Origin: Ga0077555 sp050187415
GTDB taxonomy: Bacteria; Pseudomonadota; Alphaproteobacteria; Rhizobiales; Hyphomicrobiaceae
Direction of reading: 5' to 3'
NCBI GenBank assembly: GCA_050187415.1
Contig: JBFWXN010000011.1
Location: forward strand, 1-64,000
DNA length: 64,000 bases
The notes beneath the pieces are model-generated. The model was not told the origin of the DNA, ran no database searches, and saw nothing but the letters and a program-made list of their open reading frames with translations. Positions 1-9,420 of this stretch are shown here, one piece after another. The first letter of the stretch is position 1. Each line of letters begins with the position of its first letter. The position numbers and the translations under genes are program-made.

Positions 1-1187
1 ACGTGCTGACGCGGTTGCGCGAAAACGGGGAAAGCATCGCGCTCATTCGCGGCGAGGAAGAAGAGCGAGCGGGGCTGAAGCGCTCACTCGACAAGGTTCA
101 ACTCTCGTGGGCGGACATCGCCAGGCAGACGATGAAGACGACCGTCGTCTCTCAGACGTCCCAGTTCGTGGCTCCCGTACTGCCGATCATACTCTGCGCG
201 CCGAAACTGCTCGAAGGCACCATGACCCTCGGCGAGGTGATGCAGGCCGCCTCGGCCTTTACCATCGTCCAGGGCGCGTTCAACTGGCTGGTCGATAACT
301 ACCCGCGCATGGCCGATTGGACCGCATCCGCCAGTCGCGTCGGTGCCCTGATCGCAGCCCTCGACGCTCTCGACGAGGCAGAGCGCGTCGAGAGCGGGCG
401 GATCGAGGTCGCAACGTCGGCGATGGAGCATGCGCTGACGCTGGTCAACGTGTCGGTGCGCCTGAACGACGGAACGGCCGTCGTCGGCGAGACGGACGTG
501 TCGATCGAGCCCGGCGAGCGCGTCTTGATCGCCGGACAATCGGGCACCGGCAAAAGCACGCTGGTCCGCGCAATTGCAGGACTTTGGCCGTGGGGCGGCG
601 GCCGGGTCACGGTGAAGGCGGGCGCACGTCTTTTCCTCTTGCCCCAGCGCTCATATGTCCCGATGGGAAGCCTGCGCCGCGCCGCCGCCTATCCCGAACC
701 GCCCGACACGTTCACGCGCGAGGAAGTTGCCGATGCCTTCGAGCGGGTCGGCCTTGCTCAACACATTGCCAAGCTCGACGAGGAGGCAAACTGGGACCAG
801 ACCCTCTCCGGTGGTGAGAAGCAGCGCCTGGCCTTTGCCCGTCTTCTCATTCACAAGCCCGATATCGTGGTGCTCGACGAGGCTACGGCGGCACTCGACG
901 TCAACAGCCAGCTTCAACTGATGGCGCTCCTCGCCGACCAGCACGATTTGACCGTTCTCAGTGTGGGCCACCGGCCCGAGCTTCAGCAGTTTCACTCGCG
1001 CAAGATCGAGCTCGAACGCCGCGAAGGGGGGGCCAGACTTGTGCGCGACGTCGACATTTCTTCGGCCATGAAGTTCCCAGGTCTCAGCCGCCGCCTGAAG
1101 AATTACATACCGTTCGCGCGACGCAGCCGGCCCGATGCAAACGCGAACGGCGCCAACGGCAGGCATCCGCCCCCCGCGGCAGGCTGA
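1..1187 (+). CDS. ABC transporter, fused permease/ATPase (C-terminal part, cut by window edge)
   Basis: This is the C-terminal ~394 residues of a half-size ABC transporter of the SbmA/BacA/YddA-like type (membrane domain of the ABC_membrane_2 class). The open frame runs off the left edge, so the true start is outside the window. The visible part begins in the last cytoplasmic loop and membrane helices. It continues into a nucleotide-binding domain with Walker A GQSGTGKST (about residue 178 of the visible part), signature LSGGEKQR (about 269) and Walker B IVVLDEA (about 288). A basic, Asn/Ala-rich tail of about 50 residues follows the ATPase. Relatives import or export peptides, vitamins or very-long-chain lipids across the inner membrane. 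The substrate here cannot be told. It is convergent with the aminotransferase gene that follows. Confidence 0.85.
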   Translation, partial: VLTRLRENGESIALIRGEEEERAGLKRSLDKVQLSWADIARQTMKTTVVSQTSQFVAPVLPIILCAPKLLEGTMTLGEVMQAASAFTIVQGAFNWLVDNYPRMADWTASASRVGALIAALDALDEAERVESGRIEVATSAMEHALTLVNVSVRLNDGTAVVGETDVSIEPGERVLIAGQSGTGKSTLVRAIAGLWPWGGGRVTVKAGARLFLLPQRSYVPMGSLRRAAAYPEPPDTFTREEVADAFERVGLAQHIAKLDEEANWDQTLSGGEKQRLAFARLLIHKPDIVVLDEATAALDVNSQLQLMALLADQHDLTVLSVGHRPELQQFHSRKIELERREGGARLVRDVDISSAMKFPGLSRRLKNYIPFARRSRPDANANGANGRHPPPAAG

Positions 1188-1208
1188 TCGGATCGTCGAG
1201 CTGATTGC

Positions 1209-2405
1209 CTAGCTCCCGAGCCGCGACCAGCCTTGAAGCCGCCGCGCGGCTTCGGCCATGCGATCGGTCGCGCCCGCATAGGAGAAGCGCATGAAGCGGC
1301 GGCCACGCGCCTCGTCGAAATCGACACCGGGAGTTGCCGCGACACCCGTCTCCTCGAGCATGAGCTTGGCAAACGCCAAACTGTCGTTGGTGAAGCCGGA
1401 GACGTCGACGTAAAGATAGAACGCACCATCGGCAGGCACGATCTGTCCCAGGCCCGCCTTCGGCAACTCTTCCAGCAGCAGAGCACGATTGGCGGCGTAC
1501 ACTCGCTTGTTGGCCTCGAGCTCGTCCAGGCCGTCGAACGCGCCGAGAGCTGCCACCTGCGAGACGGCGGCAGGGGAAATATAGAGGTTCTGGGCCAGGC
1601 GCTCGACGGTGCGCACCAGGCCCTGCGGTACGACCATCCAGCCGACGCGCCAGCCCGTCATCGAGAAATACTTCGAGAAGCTGTTGATGACGATCGCATC
1701 GTCGGAAAACTGCAATGCAGTCGCCTGCGGCACACCCCACGTCAATCCATGGTAGATTTCGTCGGAAACCAGCCAAAGCTTGCGCCTGCGCGCGAGCGCC
1801 GCAATCTCCTGCAGCCGCGACGGCTCGAGCATGGTTCCGGTGGGGTTCGCCGGGCTCGCAAGAAGCAGGCCGGCGAGATCGTGCTCGCCCGCCACTCGCT
1901 CGATGTCACCCACTGTCGGCATCCACCGCGTCTCGGGGCCGGTTTCGAGGTTGACCGGTCGAGCCCCAAGCGCCGTCAGGATGTGTCGATAGCAAGGGTA
2001 GCCGGGGGCGGGCAGCGCCACCTTTGCGCCCACATCGAACAGCGCGAGGAACGCCAGCACGAAAGCCCCCGAAGATCCGCTGGTGACCACCACTCGTTCC
2101 GGCGATAGCTCGATGCCGTACCAATCGCGATAGAGCCGGGCGATGCGCTCGCGCAGCGGCTCGAGGCCGAGCGCCAGCGTGTAGCCGAGAGTATCGTCGT
2201 CGAGCGCACGCTTCACCGCCTCCCGCGCGGCGCGCGGAGCGGCTGTGGCAGGCTGTCCCACCTCCATGTGCACGATGTTCCGACCTGCCGCTTCAGCCGC
2301 GGCGGCCTGGCGCATGACGTCCATGACGATAAAAGGATCGATGGCGCTGCGCTGGGGAAGCGCGCGAAGCAGTGCCATTGCCGCCGTGGACCTGTCGCTT
2401 GCCAT
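1209..2405 (-). CDS. PLP-dependent aminotransferase, class I/II (aspartate aminotransferase fold)
   Basis: Fold-type I aminotransferase of 398 residues, about the usual family length of 390-400. The family transfers an amino group from an amino acid to a 2-oxo acid using pyridoxal phosphate. Visible landmarks are the SPANPTGT substrate-binding turn, SDEIYHGL with the PLP-contacting Asp and Tyr, and SFSKYFSMTGWRVGW with the Schiff-base Lys in SFSK. The frame stays open to 2819, but homology begins near MASDRSTAAM, so the ATG at 2405 is chosen; the upstream part reads as random sequence. The exact substrate cannot be assigned. It diverges from the M48 protease gene. Confidence 0.88.
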   Translation of the reverse strand: MASDRSTAAMALLRALPQRSAIDPFIVMDVMRQAAAAEAAGRNIVHMEVGQPATAAPRAAREAVKRALDDDTLGYTLALGLEPLRERIARLYRDWYGIELSPERVVVTSGSSGAFVLAFLALFDVGAKVALPAPGYPCYRHILTALGARPVNLETGPETRWMPTVGDIERVAGEHDLAGLLLASPANPTGTMLEPSRLQEIAALARRRKLWLVSDEIYHGLTWGVPQATALQFSDDAIVINSFSKYFSMTGWRVGWMVVPQGLVRTVERLAQNLYISPAAVSQVAALGAFDGLDELEANKRVYAANRALLLEELPKAGLGQIVPADGAFYLYVDVSGFTNDSLAFAKLMLEETGVAATPGVDFDEARGRRFMRFSYAGATDRMAEAARRLQGWSRLGS

Positions 2406-2643
2406 GTGCACCTGCCCTTGGCGGTCCCAGCCGCCTTGTTGTCGCCACGCGCGCGGCACAATGAGTCGAGCCAGAGTAGAACGCGCCCGCGTGATATCCC
2501 TCCCGCGCTTATAGCGACATGTGGACGGACGGGCCAGAAGGCCGGATCCCCGGCTTTCGAACGAGGCCCGCCGATTGACCCTCGGTTGGGAGGTGCCTAC
2601 GGTCCGCGCGCAAGCGATCGCGGAATTAGCCAGGAGATCGGCG

Positions 2644-4056
2644 ATGCAACCGACATCGGCGAAAGTCGGAAACGAAACGCAAGCCAAACTGGCCCGGCGC
2701 TTCCTCAGAAGCGCATCAGTCTGTGCAATAGCCACGGCCATTGCCTTTGCCTCGATACCCCACGCAAGCGCCCAGCAGTTGAGCTTCATCCGCGATACCG
2801 AGATCGAGCGCCTGCTCAACGACTATTCTCGTCCGATCTTTCGCGTGGCCGGGCTCGGCAGTCAGAGCATCGCCATGCGCATCGTGAAACATGATTCATT
2901 CAACGCGTTCGTGCTCGATGGGCAAAACGTGTTCGTGCATACCGGAACGCTGATGCAATCCGACACGCCGAACCAGGTGATCGGCGTCATCGCGCACGAA
3001 ACCGGCCACATCGTCGGCGGCCACCTTGCCCAACTGCGCGACCGCATCGCGCGTGACCAAACCAAGAGCCTGTTGATCAAGCTGCTCGGCATCGGCCTGA
3101 TGGTGGCGGGCGGCGGCAGCGGCATGTCGGGCGCCGGCACCGGCGTGCTCCTCGGCGGCGACCAGTTGCTCATCCGATCGCTCCTGACCGACCGCCGAGC
3201 GCAGGAATCGTCCGCGGATCAGTCGGGACTGCGCTTCCTCGATGCAACCAGACAGTCCGGCCAGGGCATGCTCGAAACCTTCGAGCGCTTTGCCCAGCAG
3301 GAATACATTTCCGCATCCGGATCGACGCAGGATGCCTTCGTGCGCAGCCATCCCGTCGCCACCGATCGACTGGCCCAGTTGCGGCAGCGGGTGGCGGCGA
3401 GCCCCTACGCCAACAAAAAGGATCCGCCCGAGCTACAGCTCCGGCACGACCTGATGCGCGCCAAGCTCGCCGGCTATCTGGAGCGCCCGCAAATCGTGAT
3501 GAACCGCTACCGCCAGACCGATCAGAGCCTGCCTGCGCGCTATGCCCGTACGATCGCCACGTTTTTCGGCCATGGTATCGAGGCTGGGCTGCCCGAGGTT
3601 GCCAAGTTGATCCACGATCAGCCGAAGAATGCCTATTTCTACGAGCTCAAGGCCGATTTCCTGATGCGCTCGGGGCGCGCCAGCGAAGCGATCGAACCGC
3701 TCAGGACGGCGCTCAAGCTTGCCGGAGATGCGCCGTTGATAGCCGTTCGACTCGCCCAGGCGCTCGATGGCGAGACCGACAAAGCGAGCGTCAGCGAAGC
3801 CATCGCCCTCGCGCGACGATCCCTGATCAGGGACAAAAACCCCCAGGCCTACCGATTGCTCGCCTCCGGCTATGCCAAGCAGGGCCACCTCCCCGAGGCG
3901 GATCTCGCGATCGCCGAGGCGCATTTCCTGGAGGGCAATCTCAAGCAGGCGAAGATTTTCGCCAAACGTTCGCAGCGCGGCTTGAAGAATGGGTCGCCGG
4001 AGGCCCTGCGTGCTGGCGATATCGTGAGTTACAAGGTGCCCAAAGACGCGCTATAG
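2644..4056 (+). CDS. Periplasmic M48 family metalloprotease with TPR tail (BepA-like)
   Basis: Zinc protease of 470 residues, related to E. coli BepA/YfgC, which checks assembly of outer membrane proteins and LptD in the periplasm. A signal peptide with a hydrophobic stretch and an ASA site (about residue 43) is followed by the M48 domain with the zinc motif HETGH at 118-122. A glycine-rich hydrophobic segment comes next, and then the third-ligand region (QESSADQSGLRFL). The C-terminal half is helical with TPR-like repeats (YELKADFLMRSGRASEAIEPL and similar). The ATG at 2644 is preferred over the frame's first start at 2521 because AGGAG lies at 2632-2636 and the signal peptide begins there. 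The dsbA-like gene starts 30 bases downstream, which suggests an envelope quality-control operon. Confidence 0.9.
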   Translation: MQPTSAKVGNETQAKLARRFLRSASVCAIATAIAFASIPHASAQQLSFIRDTEIERLLNDYSRPIFRVAGLGSQSIAMRIVKHDSFNAFVLDGQNVFVHTGTLMQSDTPNQVIGVIAHETGHIVGGHLAQLRDRIARDQTKSLLIKLLGIGLMVAGGGSGMSGAGTGVLLGGDQLLIRSLLTDRRAQESSADQSGLRFLDATRQSGQGMLETFERFAQQEYISASGSTQDAFVRSHPVATDRLAQLRQRVAASPYANKKDPPELQLRHDLMRAKLAGYLERPQIVMNRYRQTDQSLPARYARTIATFFGHGIEAGLPEVAKLIHDQPKNAYFYELKADFLMRSGRASEAIEPLRTALKLAGDAPLIAVRLAQALDGETDKASVSEAIALARRSLIRDKNPQAYRLLASGYAKQGHLPEADLAIAEAHFLEGNLKQAKIFAKRSQRGLKNGSPEALRAGDIVSYKVPKDAL

Positions 4057-4086
4057 AGCGCGCGAAACCTAGGAGATCCGCCTCTC

Positions 4087-4983
4087 ATGATGCGTTTTGC
4101 GCACCGGCCCGCTCACTTCCGTCTCGCGTTCGTGGCAGTTGTCGTCGTGGCCGCCGCCGCGACCGGGACACACCTTTTGGCCGCCCGCGAGGGACCGGAT
4201 AGGCAAGGCCCTTCGTCGACGACGCGTCTTGCGCAGGCCACTCTTCCGCCCGGCGCACCACCCAAACCTGCATCTTCTCCCGACACTGCGGGCCCGTTCG
4301 ATCAGGCGCAAAAGGCCGCCATCGAAAAAATCATCAAAGGCTACCTGCTCGAGCATCCCGAAGTGATGCTCGAAGTGCAGACGGCGCTCGAAGAGAAGAT
4401 GGAGAAGATCCAGGCCGAGAAGATGAAAGTCGCTCTCTCGGCCAATTCCGACGATATCTTCCGCGATCCGAGCGCCCCCGTTGCCGGCAATCCGTCGGGC
4501 GACATCCCCGTCGTCGAATTCTTCGATTACAACTGCGGCTATTGCAAGCGCGCGTTCTCGGACATCTCGGGGCTTGTCGATGGTGACAAGAAGGTCAAGC
4601 TGATCCTGCGCGAGTTGCCCATCCTGAGCAAAGGATCGGAAGAAGCCTCCCGTGTCGCGCTCGCCGCGCGCAAACAGGGCAAATACTGGGAGATGCACCG
4701 TGCGCTGATTTCGCTCAAGGGCGAGGCGAACGAGCAGTCGTCCTTGCGCGCCGCCGAGAAGCTCGGACTCGACATGGTTCAGCTCAAGAAAGACATGGTG
4801 TCCGAGGATGTCACCGGCGAGATCGAGCGCGTCCGTGAGCTGGCCCGCAAGATGGGCATTCAGGGGACGCCACATTTCCTTGTCGGCGACCGTGCGATAG
4901 CCGGGGCTCCCGGCGACCTTCGAGCGCAAATCGAGAACCATCTGGTGGAGCTGCGCAAGAGTGGAGGCTGCTCGGTCTGCTGA
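4087..4983 (+). CDS. DsbA family thiol-disulfide oxidoreductase (Com1-like)
   Basis: Secreted or membrane-anchored thioredoxin-fold protein of 298 residues. An N-terminal hydrophobic segment (about residues 11-32) is followed by a Pro/Ser/Ala-rich linker and a helical, glutamate/lysine-rich segment (about 75-120) typical of Com1/ScsC-type proteins. The DsbA domain follows with redox motif C150-G-Y-C153 and the cis-proline loop GTPHF (Pro262). The family makes or isomerises disulfides in periplasmic proteins. An AGGAG site lies about a dozen bases before the ATGATG start. The extra C-terminal CSVC is unusual and could be a second redox or metal-binding pair; that is inference. Confidence 0.92.
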   Translation: MMRFAHRPAHFRLAFVAVVVVAAAATGTHLLAAREGPDRQGPSSTTRLAQATLPPGAPPKPASSPDTAGPFDQAQKAAIEKIIKGYLLEHPEVMLEVQTALEEKMEKIQAEKMKVALSANSDDIFRDPSAPVAGNPSGDIPVVEFFDYNCGYCKRAFSDISGLVDGDKKVKLILRELPILSKGSEEASRVALAARKQGKYWEMHRALISLKGEANEQSSLRAAEKLGLDMVQLKKDMVSEDVTGEIERVRELARKMGIQGTPHFLVGDRAIAGAPGDLRAQIENHLVELRKSGGCSVC

Positions 4984-5144
4984 GCGGCGTTGCAAATACG
5001 GCTTCCGGTTGTATCCCCAGCCCTGTTCTTGCCGCGGCCCGGTGCACTTCCGCAGCGATGCGAAAGCTGTTACATCCTAGCCGCCCACGGCCAGGGTGCC
5101 GGATCGTGTCCGCCCAGTGGCAGGGAACCGGGAGCCTCATCAAC

Positions 5145-5624
5145 GTGCCGATCGCGAAGCCCGTCTATGTCCTGAACGGCCCGAACCTCAATATGCTTGG
5201 GCTGCGCGAGCCCGAGATCTACGGGCGAGACACCCTTTCGGATGTCGAGGCAGCCGTGCGTCGGCATGCCGACACGCTGGGCCTGCGCGTCGAATTTCGC
5301 CAGACAAACCATGAGGGCGAGCTTGTCACATGGATTCAGGAGGCCAGGAACAAGGCGTGCGGTATCCTTCTCAATGCCGGCGCACTGACGCACACGTCGG
5401 TGGCAACGCTCGACGCCCTCAATGCCGCGGAGCTTCCGGCCATCGAAGTGCACCTTTCGAATGTGTTCAGGCGGGAGGCATTTCGCCACCATTCCTATGT
5501 GTCGCTTGGCGCGGTTGGCGTCATCTGTGGCTTCGGTCCCGCGAGCTATATTCTGGCGCTTGATGGGCTCTCCATGATCCTGGCCGGCAGAGAGGCCGGC
5601 GCCAAGGCTCCCGCCCGACCCTGA
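5145..5624 (+). CDS. aroQ: 3-dehydroquinate dehydratase, type II
   Basis: Type II dehydroquinase, third step of the shikimate pathway (3-dehydroquinate to 3-dehydroshikimate). Hallmarks are VLNGPNLNMLGLREPEIYG with the catalytic Tyr, the flexible-loop Arg (LREPEIYG), the FRQTNHEGELV segment, LNAGALTHTS and EVHLSN. From the GTG at 5145 the product is 159 residues, close to the usual ~150, and GGAG lies ten bases upstream. The frame is open to an ATG at 5058, which would add 29 residues with no family similarity, so the GTG is preferred. It sits 39 bases ahead of accB, in the gene order common in rhizobial genomes. Confidence 0.93.
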   Translation: MPIAKPVYVLNGPNLNMLGLREPEIYGRDTLSDVEAAVRRHADTLGLRVEFRQTNHEGELVTWIQEARNKACGILLNAGALTHTSVATLDALNAAELPAIEVHLSNVFRREAFRHHSYVSLGAVGVICGFGPASYILALDGLSMILAGREAGAKAPARP

Positions 5625-5663
5625 CGGTTGGAGCGGGCGCGCAACACGTGTGCGGAAACAAGC

Positions 5664-6152
5664 ATGGCCAAGGACATAAAAGAAAAAGACGGCTTCGAGC
5701 GGACGCTCATCCGCGACCTGGCCCAGCTTCTCAACGAGAACGGCCTGAGCGAGATCGAAATCGAACGGGAAGGCTTGAAGCTGCGCGTCGCCCGGCAGGT
5801 GACCGTTGCGGCGGCTGTCTCCCCGGCGGCAACGGCGGGTGCGGCTCCCTCACGGCCGGCTCCTTCGCCTGCGTCCACCGAGCCCCCCTCGTCCGCGGCG
5901 ACCGAACTCGCGGCCCATCCGGGATGCGTTCGCTCGCCCATGGTCGGCACTGCCTATCGTTCGCCGGAGCCGGGTTCGCCCCCGTTCGTCGAGATCGGCA
6001 CGCGGGTGTCTCAGGGGCAGACTCTGTTGATCATCGAAGCGATGAAGACGATGAACCACATCCCGGCGCCGCGATCGGGAACCATCGCGCACGTTCTATT
6101 CGAGAACGGGCAGCCGGTGGAATTCAACGAGCCTCTCGTCGTCATCGAATAA
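5664..6152 (+). CDS. accB: Biotin carboxyl carrier protein of acetyl-CoA carboxylase
   Basis: BCCP subunit, 162 residues. It carries the biotin that AccC carboxylates and that AccAD then uses to make malonyl-CoA for fatty-acid synthesis. The N-terminal helical part binds the complex and is followed by an Ala/Pro/Ser-rich linker (about residues 55-85). The lipoyl/biotinyl domain carries the modified lysine K128 in IEAMKTMN. EAMKT replaces the more usual EAMKM, as often seen in alphaproteobacteria. The ATG at 5664 is chosen over 5628 because MAKDIKEK resembles family N-termini. No strong Shine-Dalgarno is visible. accC follows after a 93-base gap. Confidence 0.95.
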   Translation: MAKDIKEKDGFERTLIRDLAQLLNENGLSEIEIEREGLKLRVARQVTVAAAVSPAATAGAAPSRPAPSPASTEPPSSAATELAAHPGCVRSPMVGTAYRSPEPGSPPFVEIGTRVSQGQTLLIIEAMKTMNHIPAPRSGTIAHVLFENGQPVEFNEPLVVIE

Positions 6153-6245
6153 CAAAGGAGAGGCAAAGGCAGCAGGCCGTCGGCAGCGGGATGCGTCGCG
6201 GTTCGATCCACAGTCCGGTCCCTGTTGTCGAGTGCCTGAGCGCCC

Positions 6246-7589
6246 ATGTTCGACAAGGTCATGATCGCCAACCGCGGCGAGATTGCACTGCGGATTCAAC
6301 GAGCCTGCAAGGAGCTCGGCATAGCCACCGTGGCTGTGCACTCCACGGCCGATGCCGATGCGATGCACGTGAAGCTCGCAGACGAAAGCGTCTGCATCGG
6401 ACCGCCGGCGGCCGCGGAAAGCTACCTCAACATCCCTCGGTTGCTTGCGGCGTGCGAGATAACCGGCGCTGACGCGATCCATCCGGGTTACGGCTTTCTT
6501 TCGGAGAATGCTAGGTTTGCCGAGATCCTGGAGGAGCACGGCATCACCTTCATCGGCCCGACTGCCGAGCACATCCGCATCATGGGCGACAAGATTGCGG
6601 CGAAGGATACGGCAAAGCGGCTGGGTATCCCTGTCGTACCGGGCTCGGATGGTGCCGTCTCGAGTGAAGCGCAGGCCCAGCGCGTGGCCAAGTCGATCGG
6701 CTTTCCGGTGCTCGTCAAAGCCGCAGCCGGCGGCGGCGGCCGCGGCATGAAGGTCGCCCTCACGGCTGACGATCTCGACGTGGCACTGAAGACCGCCCGC
6801 ACTGAGGCCAAGGCCGCATTCGGTGACGACAGCGTCTATCTCGAGAAGTATCTGTCGCGCCCCCGCCATATCGAAATCCAGGTCTTCGGCGACGGCAAGG
6901 GCAACGCCATCCACTTGGGCGAGCGCGACTGCTCCCTGCAACGTCGTCACCAGAAGGTGCTGGAGGAGGCCCCTTCGCCGGCGCTCAACGCAGAGGCCCG
7001 CGACAAGATCGGCATGACCGTCGCGCGGGCCATGCAGAAACTCAAGTATCGCGGGGCAGGTACGGTCGAGTTCCTCTACGAGGACGGCGAATTCTACTTC
7101 ATCGAGATGAACACCCGTCTCCAGGTCGAGCACCCTGTCACCGAGATGATCACCGGGCTCGATCTTGTGCTCGAGCAGATCCGCATCGCCGCCGGCCATC
7201 CGCTATCGCTGGCGCAGAAGGACGTGGTGTTCTCCGGTCACGCCATCGAATGCCGCATCTGTGCCGAAAACCCGACCACATTCCGTCCCTCGCCCGGCCG
7301 GATCACGTACTGGCATCCGCCGGGTGGGCTTGGCGTTCGCGTCGATTCGGGCGCTTACCAGGGCTACCGTATCCCGCCGAATTACGATTCCCTCATCGGC
7401 AAACTTATCGTCGCCGGAAAGAACCGAAACGAATGTCTGATGCGGCTGAAGCGCTGCCTTTCGGAATTCGTGATCGACGGCATCGAGACCACCATTCCAC
7501 TTTTTACCGAGCTTGTTCGCCATCCGGACGTTGCCAATGGCACGTATGACATTCATTGGCTCGAGCGGCATCTTGGCTTGAAGAACTGA
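6246..7589 (+). CDS. accC: Acetyl-CoA carboxylase, biotin carboxylase subunit
   Basis: Biotin carboxylase of 447 residues, the standard size. It uses ATP and bicarbonate to carboxylate biotin on AccB. The N-terminal domain begins MFDKVMIANRGEIALRI. The ATP-grasp glycine loop KAAAGGGGRGMK lies at about residues 158-169, and the active-site stretch FIEMNTRLQVEHPVTEM is present. The C-terminal BC domain contains IECRICAE. The gene is intact and follows accB on the same strand, giving the usual accBC pair of bacterial fatty-acid synthesis. Confidence 0.97.
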   Translation: MFDKVMIANRGEIALRIQRACKELGIATVAVHSTADADAMHVKLADESVCIGPPAAAESYLNIPRLLAACEITGADAIHPGYGFLSENARFAEILEEHGITFIGPTAEHIRIMGDKIAAKDTAKRLGIPVVPGSDGAVSSEAQAQRVAKSIGFPVLVKAAAGGGGRGMKVALTADDLDVALKTARTEAKAAFGDDSVYLEKYLSRPRHIEIQVFGDGKGNAIHLGERDCSLQRRHQKVLEEAPSPALNAEARDKIGMTVARAMQKLKYRGAGTVEFLYEDGEFYFIEMNTRLQVEHPVTEMITGLDLVLEQIRIAAGHPLSLAQKDVVFSGHAIECRICAENPTTFRPSPGRITYWHPPGGLGVRVDSGAYQGYRIPPNYDSLIGKLIVAGKNRNECLMRLKRCLSEFVIDGIETTIPLFTELVRHPDVANGTYDIHWLERHLGLKN

Positions 7590-7688
7590 CGATGTGCGAG
7601 CGATCATCACCGCTCGGGGCCTGCCAATGCTCGCTTTCTGCGCTTCCTGCGGCTACATTCGACGTCTATCAAGGCGTGAGCTGAAGAC

Positions 7689-8381
7689 ATGGCCTCGCGT
7701 GACGACATCGCCATCGAGATAACGCCGGAGGTCCTGCTCAAGGCCTACGCTTGCGGCATCTTTCCAATGGCGGAGAGCGCGGACGACCCCGCCCTTTACT
7801 GGATCGAGCCTCAGGCGCGCGGCATTTTGCCGTTGGACGACGTGCACGTTCCTAAGCGCCTTGCCCGCACCATGCGGTCAGGCCACTTCGAGGTGCGCAT
7901 CGACACCGACTTCGCGGGCGTCATTGCCGGCTGCGCCGCCTCTCGTCCTGGCCGGCGATCGACGTGGATCAACGCCCGTATTCGCCACCTGTATGGCGCG
8001 CTCTTCGAGCAAGGTCACTGCCACACCGTCGAGACATGGGTCGACGACCGACTCGTCGGCGGCCTCTACGGTGTCGCACTTGGCGGCGCGTTCTTCGGAG
8101 AGAGCATGTTCTCGACGCAGACGGATGCCAGCAAGGTCGCGCTGATCTACCTCGTCGCACGCCTGATCTATGGCGGCTTTTCACTGCTCGACACGCAGTT
8201 CGTGACCGATCATTTGCGCCAGTTCGGAACAGTGGAACTCGACAAGGTGGCGTTCCACCGGCAGCTCGCACGCGCTGTTTCGAAAAACGCCAACTTCCAT
8301 GCGCTGGATACCGCGGCCTCGCCGGATCAGGTGCTCGAGATCGTTCACAACAGCCGTAGCGGATCGAGGAAAGACACCTGA
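7689..8381 (+). CDS. aat: Leucyl/phenylalanyl-tRNA--protein transferase
   Basis: Aat adds Leu or Phe from aminoacyl-tRNA to proteins with N-terminal Arg or Lys, marking them for ClpS-ClpAP in the N-degron pathway. The 230-residue product has the family's landmarks: AYACGIFPMAE near the N-terminus, STWIN, GHCHTVETW, the LVGGLYGVALGGAFFGESMFS core and LLDTQFVTDHLRQFGT. The motif wording and length match the family closely. It lies 99 bases after accC on the same strand, a linkage found in many rhizobia. Confidence 0.95.
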   Translation: MASRDDIAIEITPEVLLKAYACGIFPMAESADDPALYWIEPQARGILPLDDVHVPKRLARTMRSGHFEVRIDTDFAGVIAGCAASRPGRRSTWINARIRHLYGALFEQGHCHTVETWVDDRLVGGLYGVALGGAFFGESMFSTQTDASKVALIYLVARLIYGGFSLLDTQFVTDHLRQFGTVELDKVAFHRQLARAVSKNANFHALDTAASPDQVLEIVHNSRSGSRKDT

Positions 8382-8445
8382 GCGCAGGCCGCTGTGGGGC
8401 TCGCGCGCGACGATGGTACGATGCGACGGTGCCCGGGCCCGATCA

Positions 8446-9420
8446 TCAGCGGCGGCGCAACGTCTCCGACGGCCTCTCGCCGAACTGCTCGCGATATTTG
8501 CGGGCGAAGACCGTCATATCGCTGAACCCACAGTCGAGAGCGATCTGAGTGACGGTGACACCTTCCACGGCCGCGAGCAATCGACTGCGCGCAACCTCGA
8601 GCCTGCATGTAATCAGATACTCTCGCGGCGAGCATCCGAGCTCGCGGCGAAAGGCGATCTGAAGCGATCGCAAGCCGACACCGAGCCTCGCCGCCAACTC
8701 GGAGAGCGAGATCGGCTCGGCAGCATGTGCATGGATGTAGTCGCGGGCCCGGCGGACAACGTGCGAGCCCGACGACTTCGGCTTGTCGCCGACGAAGTTG
8801 CGTACTGTCGGCGAAATAGCGACGGCTGCGAGGCCAAGCAGTATCTCGTCAAAATTGACCATGGCGAGTTTGGACAGACCGGAGCGACCCAAGGCTTGAA
8901 GCTCGTGAAAAGCCCCCGTGACATTGCGTGCGAGCGTCCCACCCACCGGCTCCGTAAAGTCCAGCGTTACAATCGCGGCTGGCGCAAGTGCCACCGATCG
9001 ACCATCGCCGATGAAGCGCTCGGCGAAGCTGCGAACGGCGGCTTCGGTCATGATCATCGAGATGCCGGTACTATCCGTCGCGACGCCACAGTGGCCGCGT
9101 GAACTCGGCCCGAGAAGAAGTCCTTTGCGATGCGCCACGGCCTCCTCGCTGCGACCATGCCCGGAGAACTCCACCGTCCCGCTCTGGAGGACGATGAAGT
9201 GGTACTCGTCGCTCTGTGAGACCCGATAGCGCAGGGTCGACGTCGCCCCCCGGTGCAGCGCGCAGTGGCCGATCGAACCACCCGCGTAGGACATGTAGAA
9301 GCCCTCGTCGTCGAAATCGACGTTCTTGATGCTGTCGGCGATGTTGGACAGGTAGTCCTCTGCCTCCTCGGGTGTCGCGAAGACATACTCGCTCAGTCCG
9401 GTGGCTGCACTGGTGCTCAT
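8446..9420 (-). CDS. AraC family transcriptional regulator
   Basis: Regulator of 324 residues. The N-terminal ~200 residues look like the AraC_binding_2 (cupin-like) sensor domain, and the C-terminal ~100 residues hold two helix-turn-helix motifs (SLSELAARLGVGLRSLQ and VTQIALDCGFSDMTVFARKYREQFG). The ligand is unknown. The ATG at 9420 is chosen; the frame stays open to 9531 but the extra residues look unrelated. It diverges from the TPR-methyltransferase gene across 319 bases, so that gene is a candidate target, which is inference only. Confidence 0.85.
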   Translation of the reverse strand: MSTSAATGLSEYVFATPEEAEDYLSNIADSIKNVDFDDEGFYMSYAGGSIGHCALHRGATSTLRYRVSQSDEYHFIVLQSGTVEFSGHGRSEEAVAHRKGLLLGPSSRGHCGVATDSTGISMIMTEAAVRSFAERFIGDGRSVALAPAAIVTLDFTEPVGGTLARNVTGAFHELQALGRSGLSKLAMVNFDEILLGLAAVAISPTVRNFVGDKPKSSGSHVVRRARDYIHAHAAEPISLSELAARLGVGLRSLQIAFRRELGCSPREYLITCRLEVARSRLLAAVEGVTVTQIALDCGFSDMTVFARKYREQFGERPSETLRRR

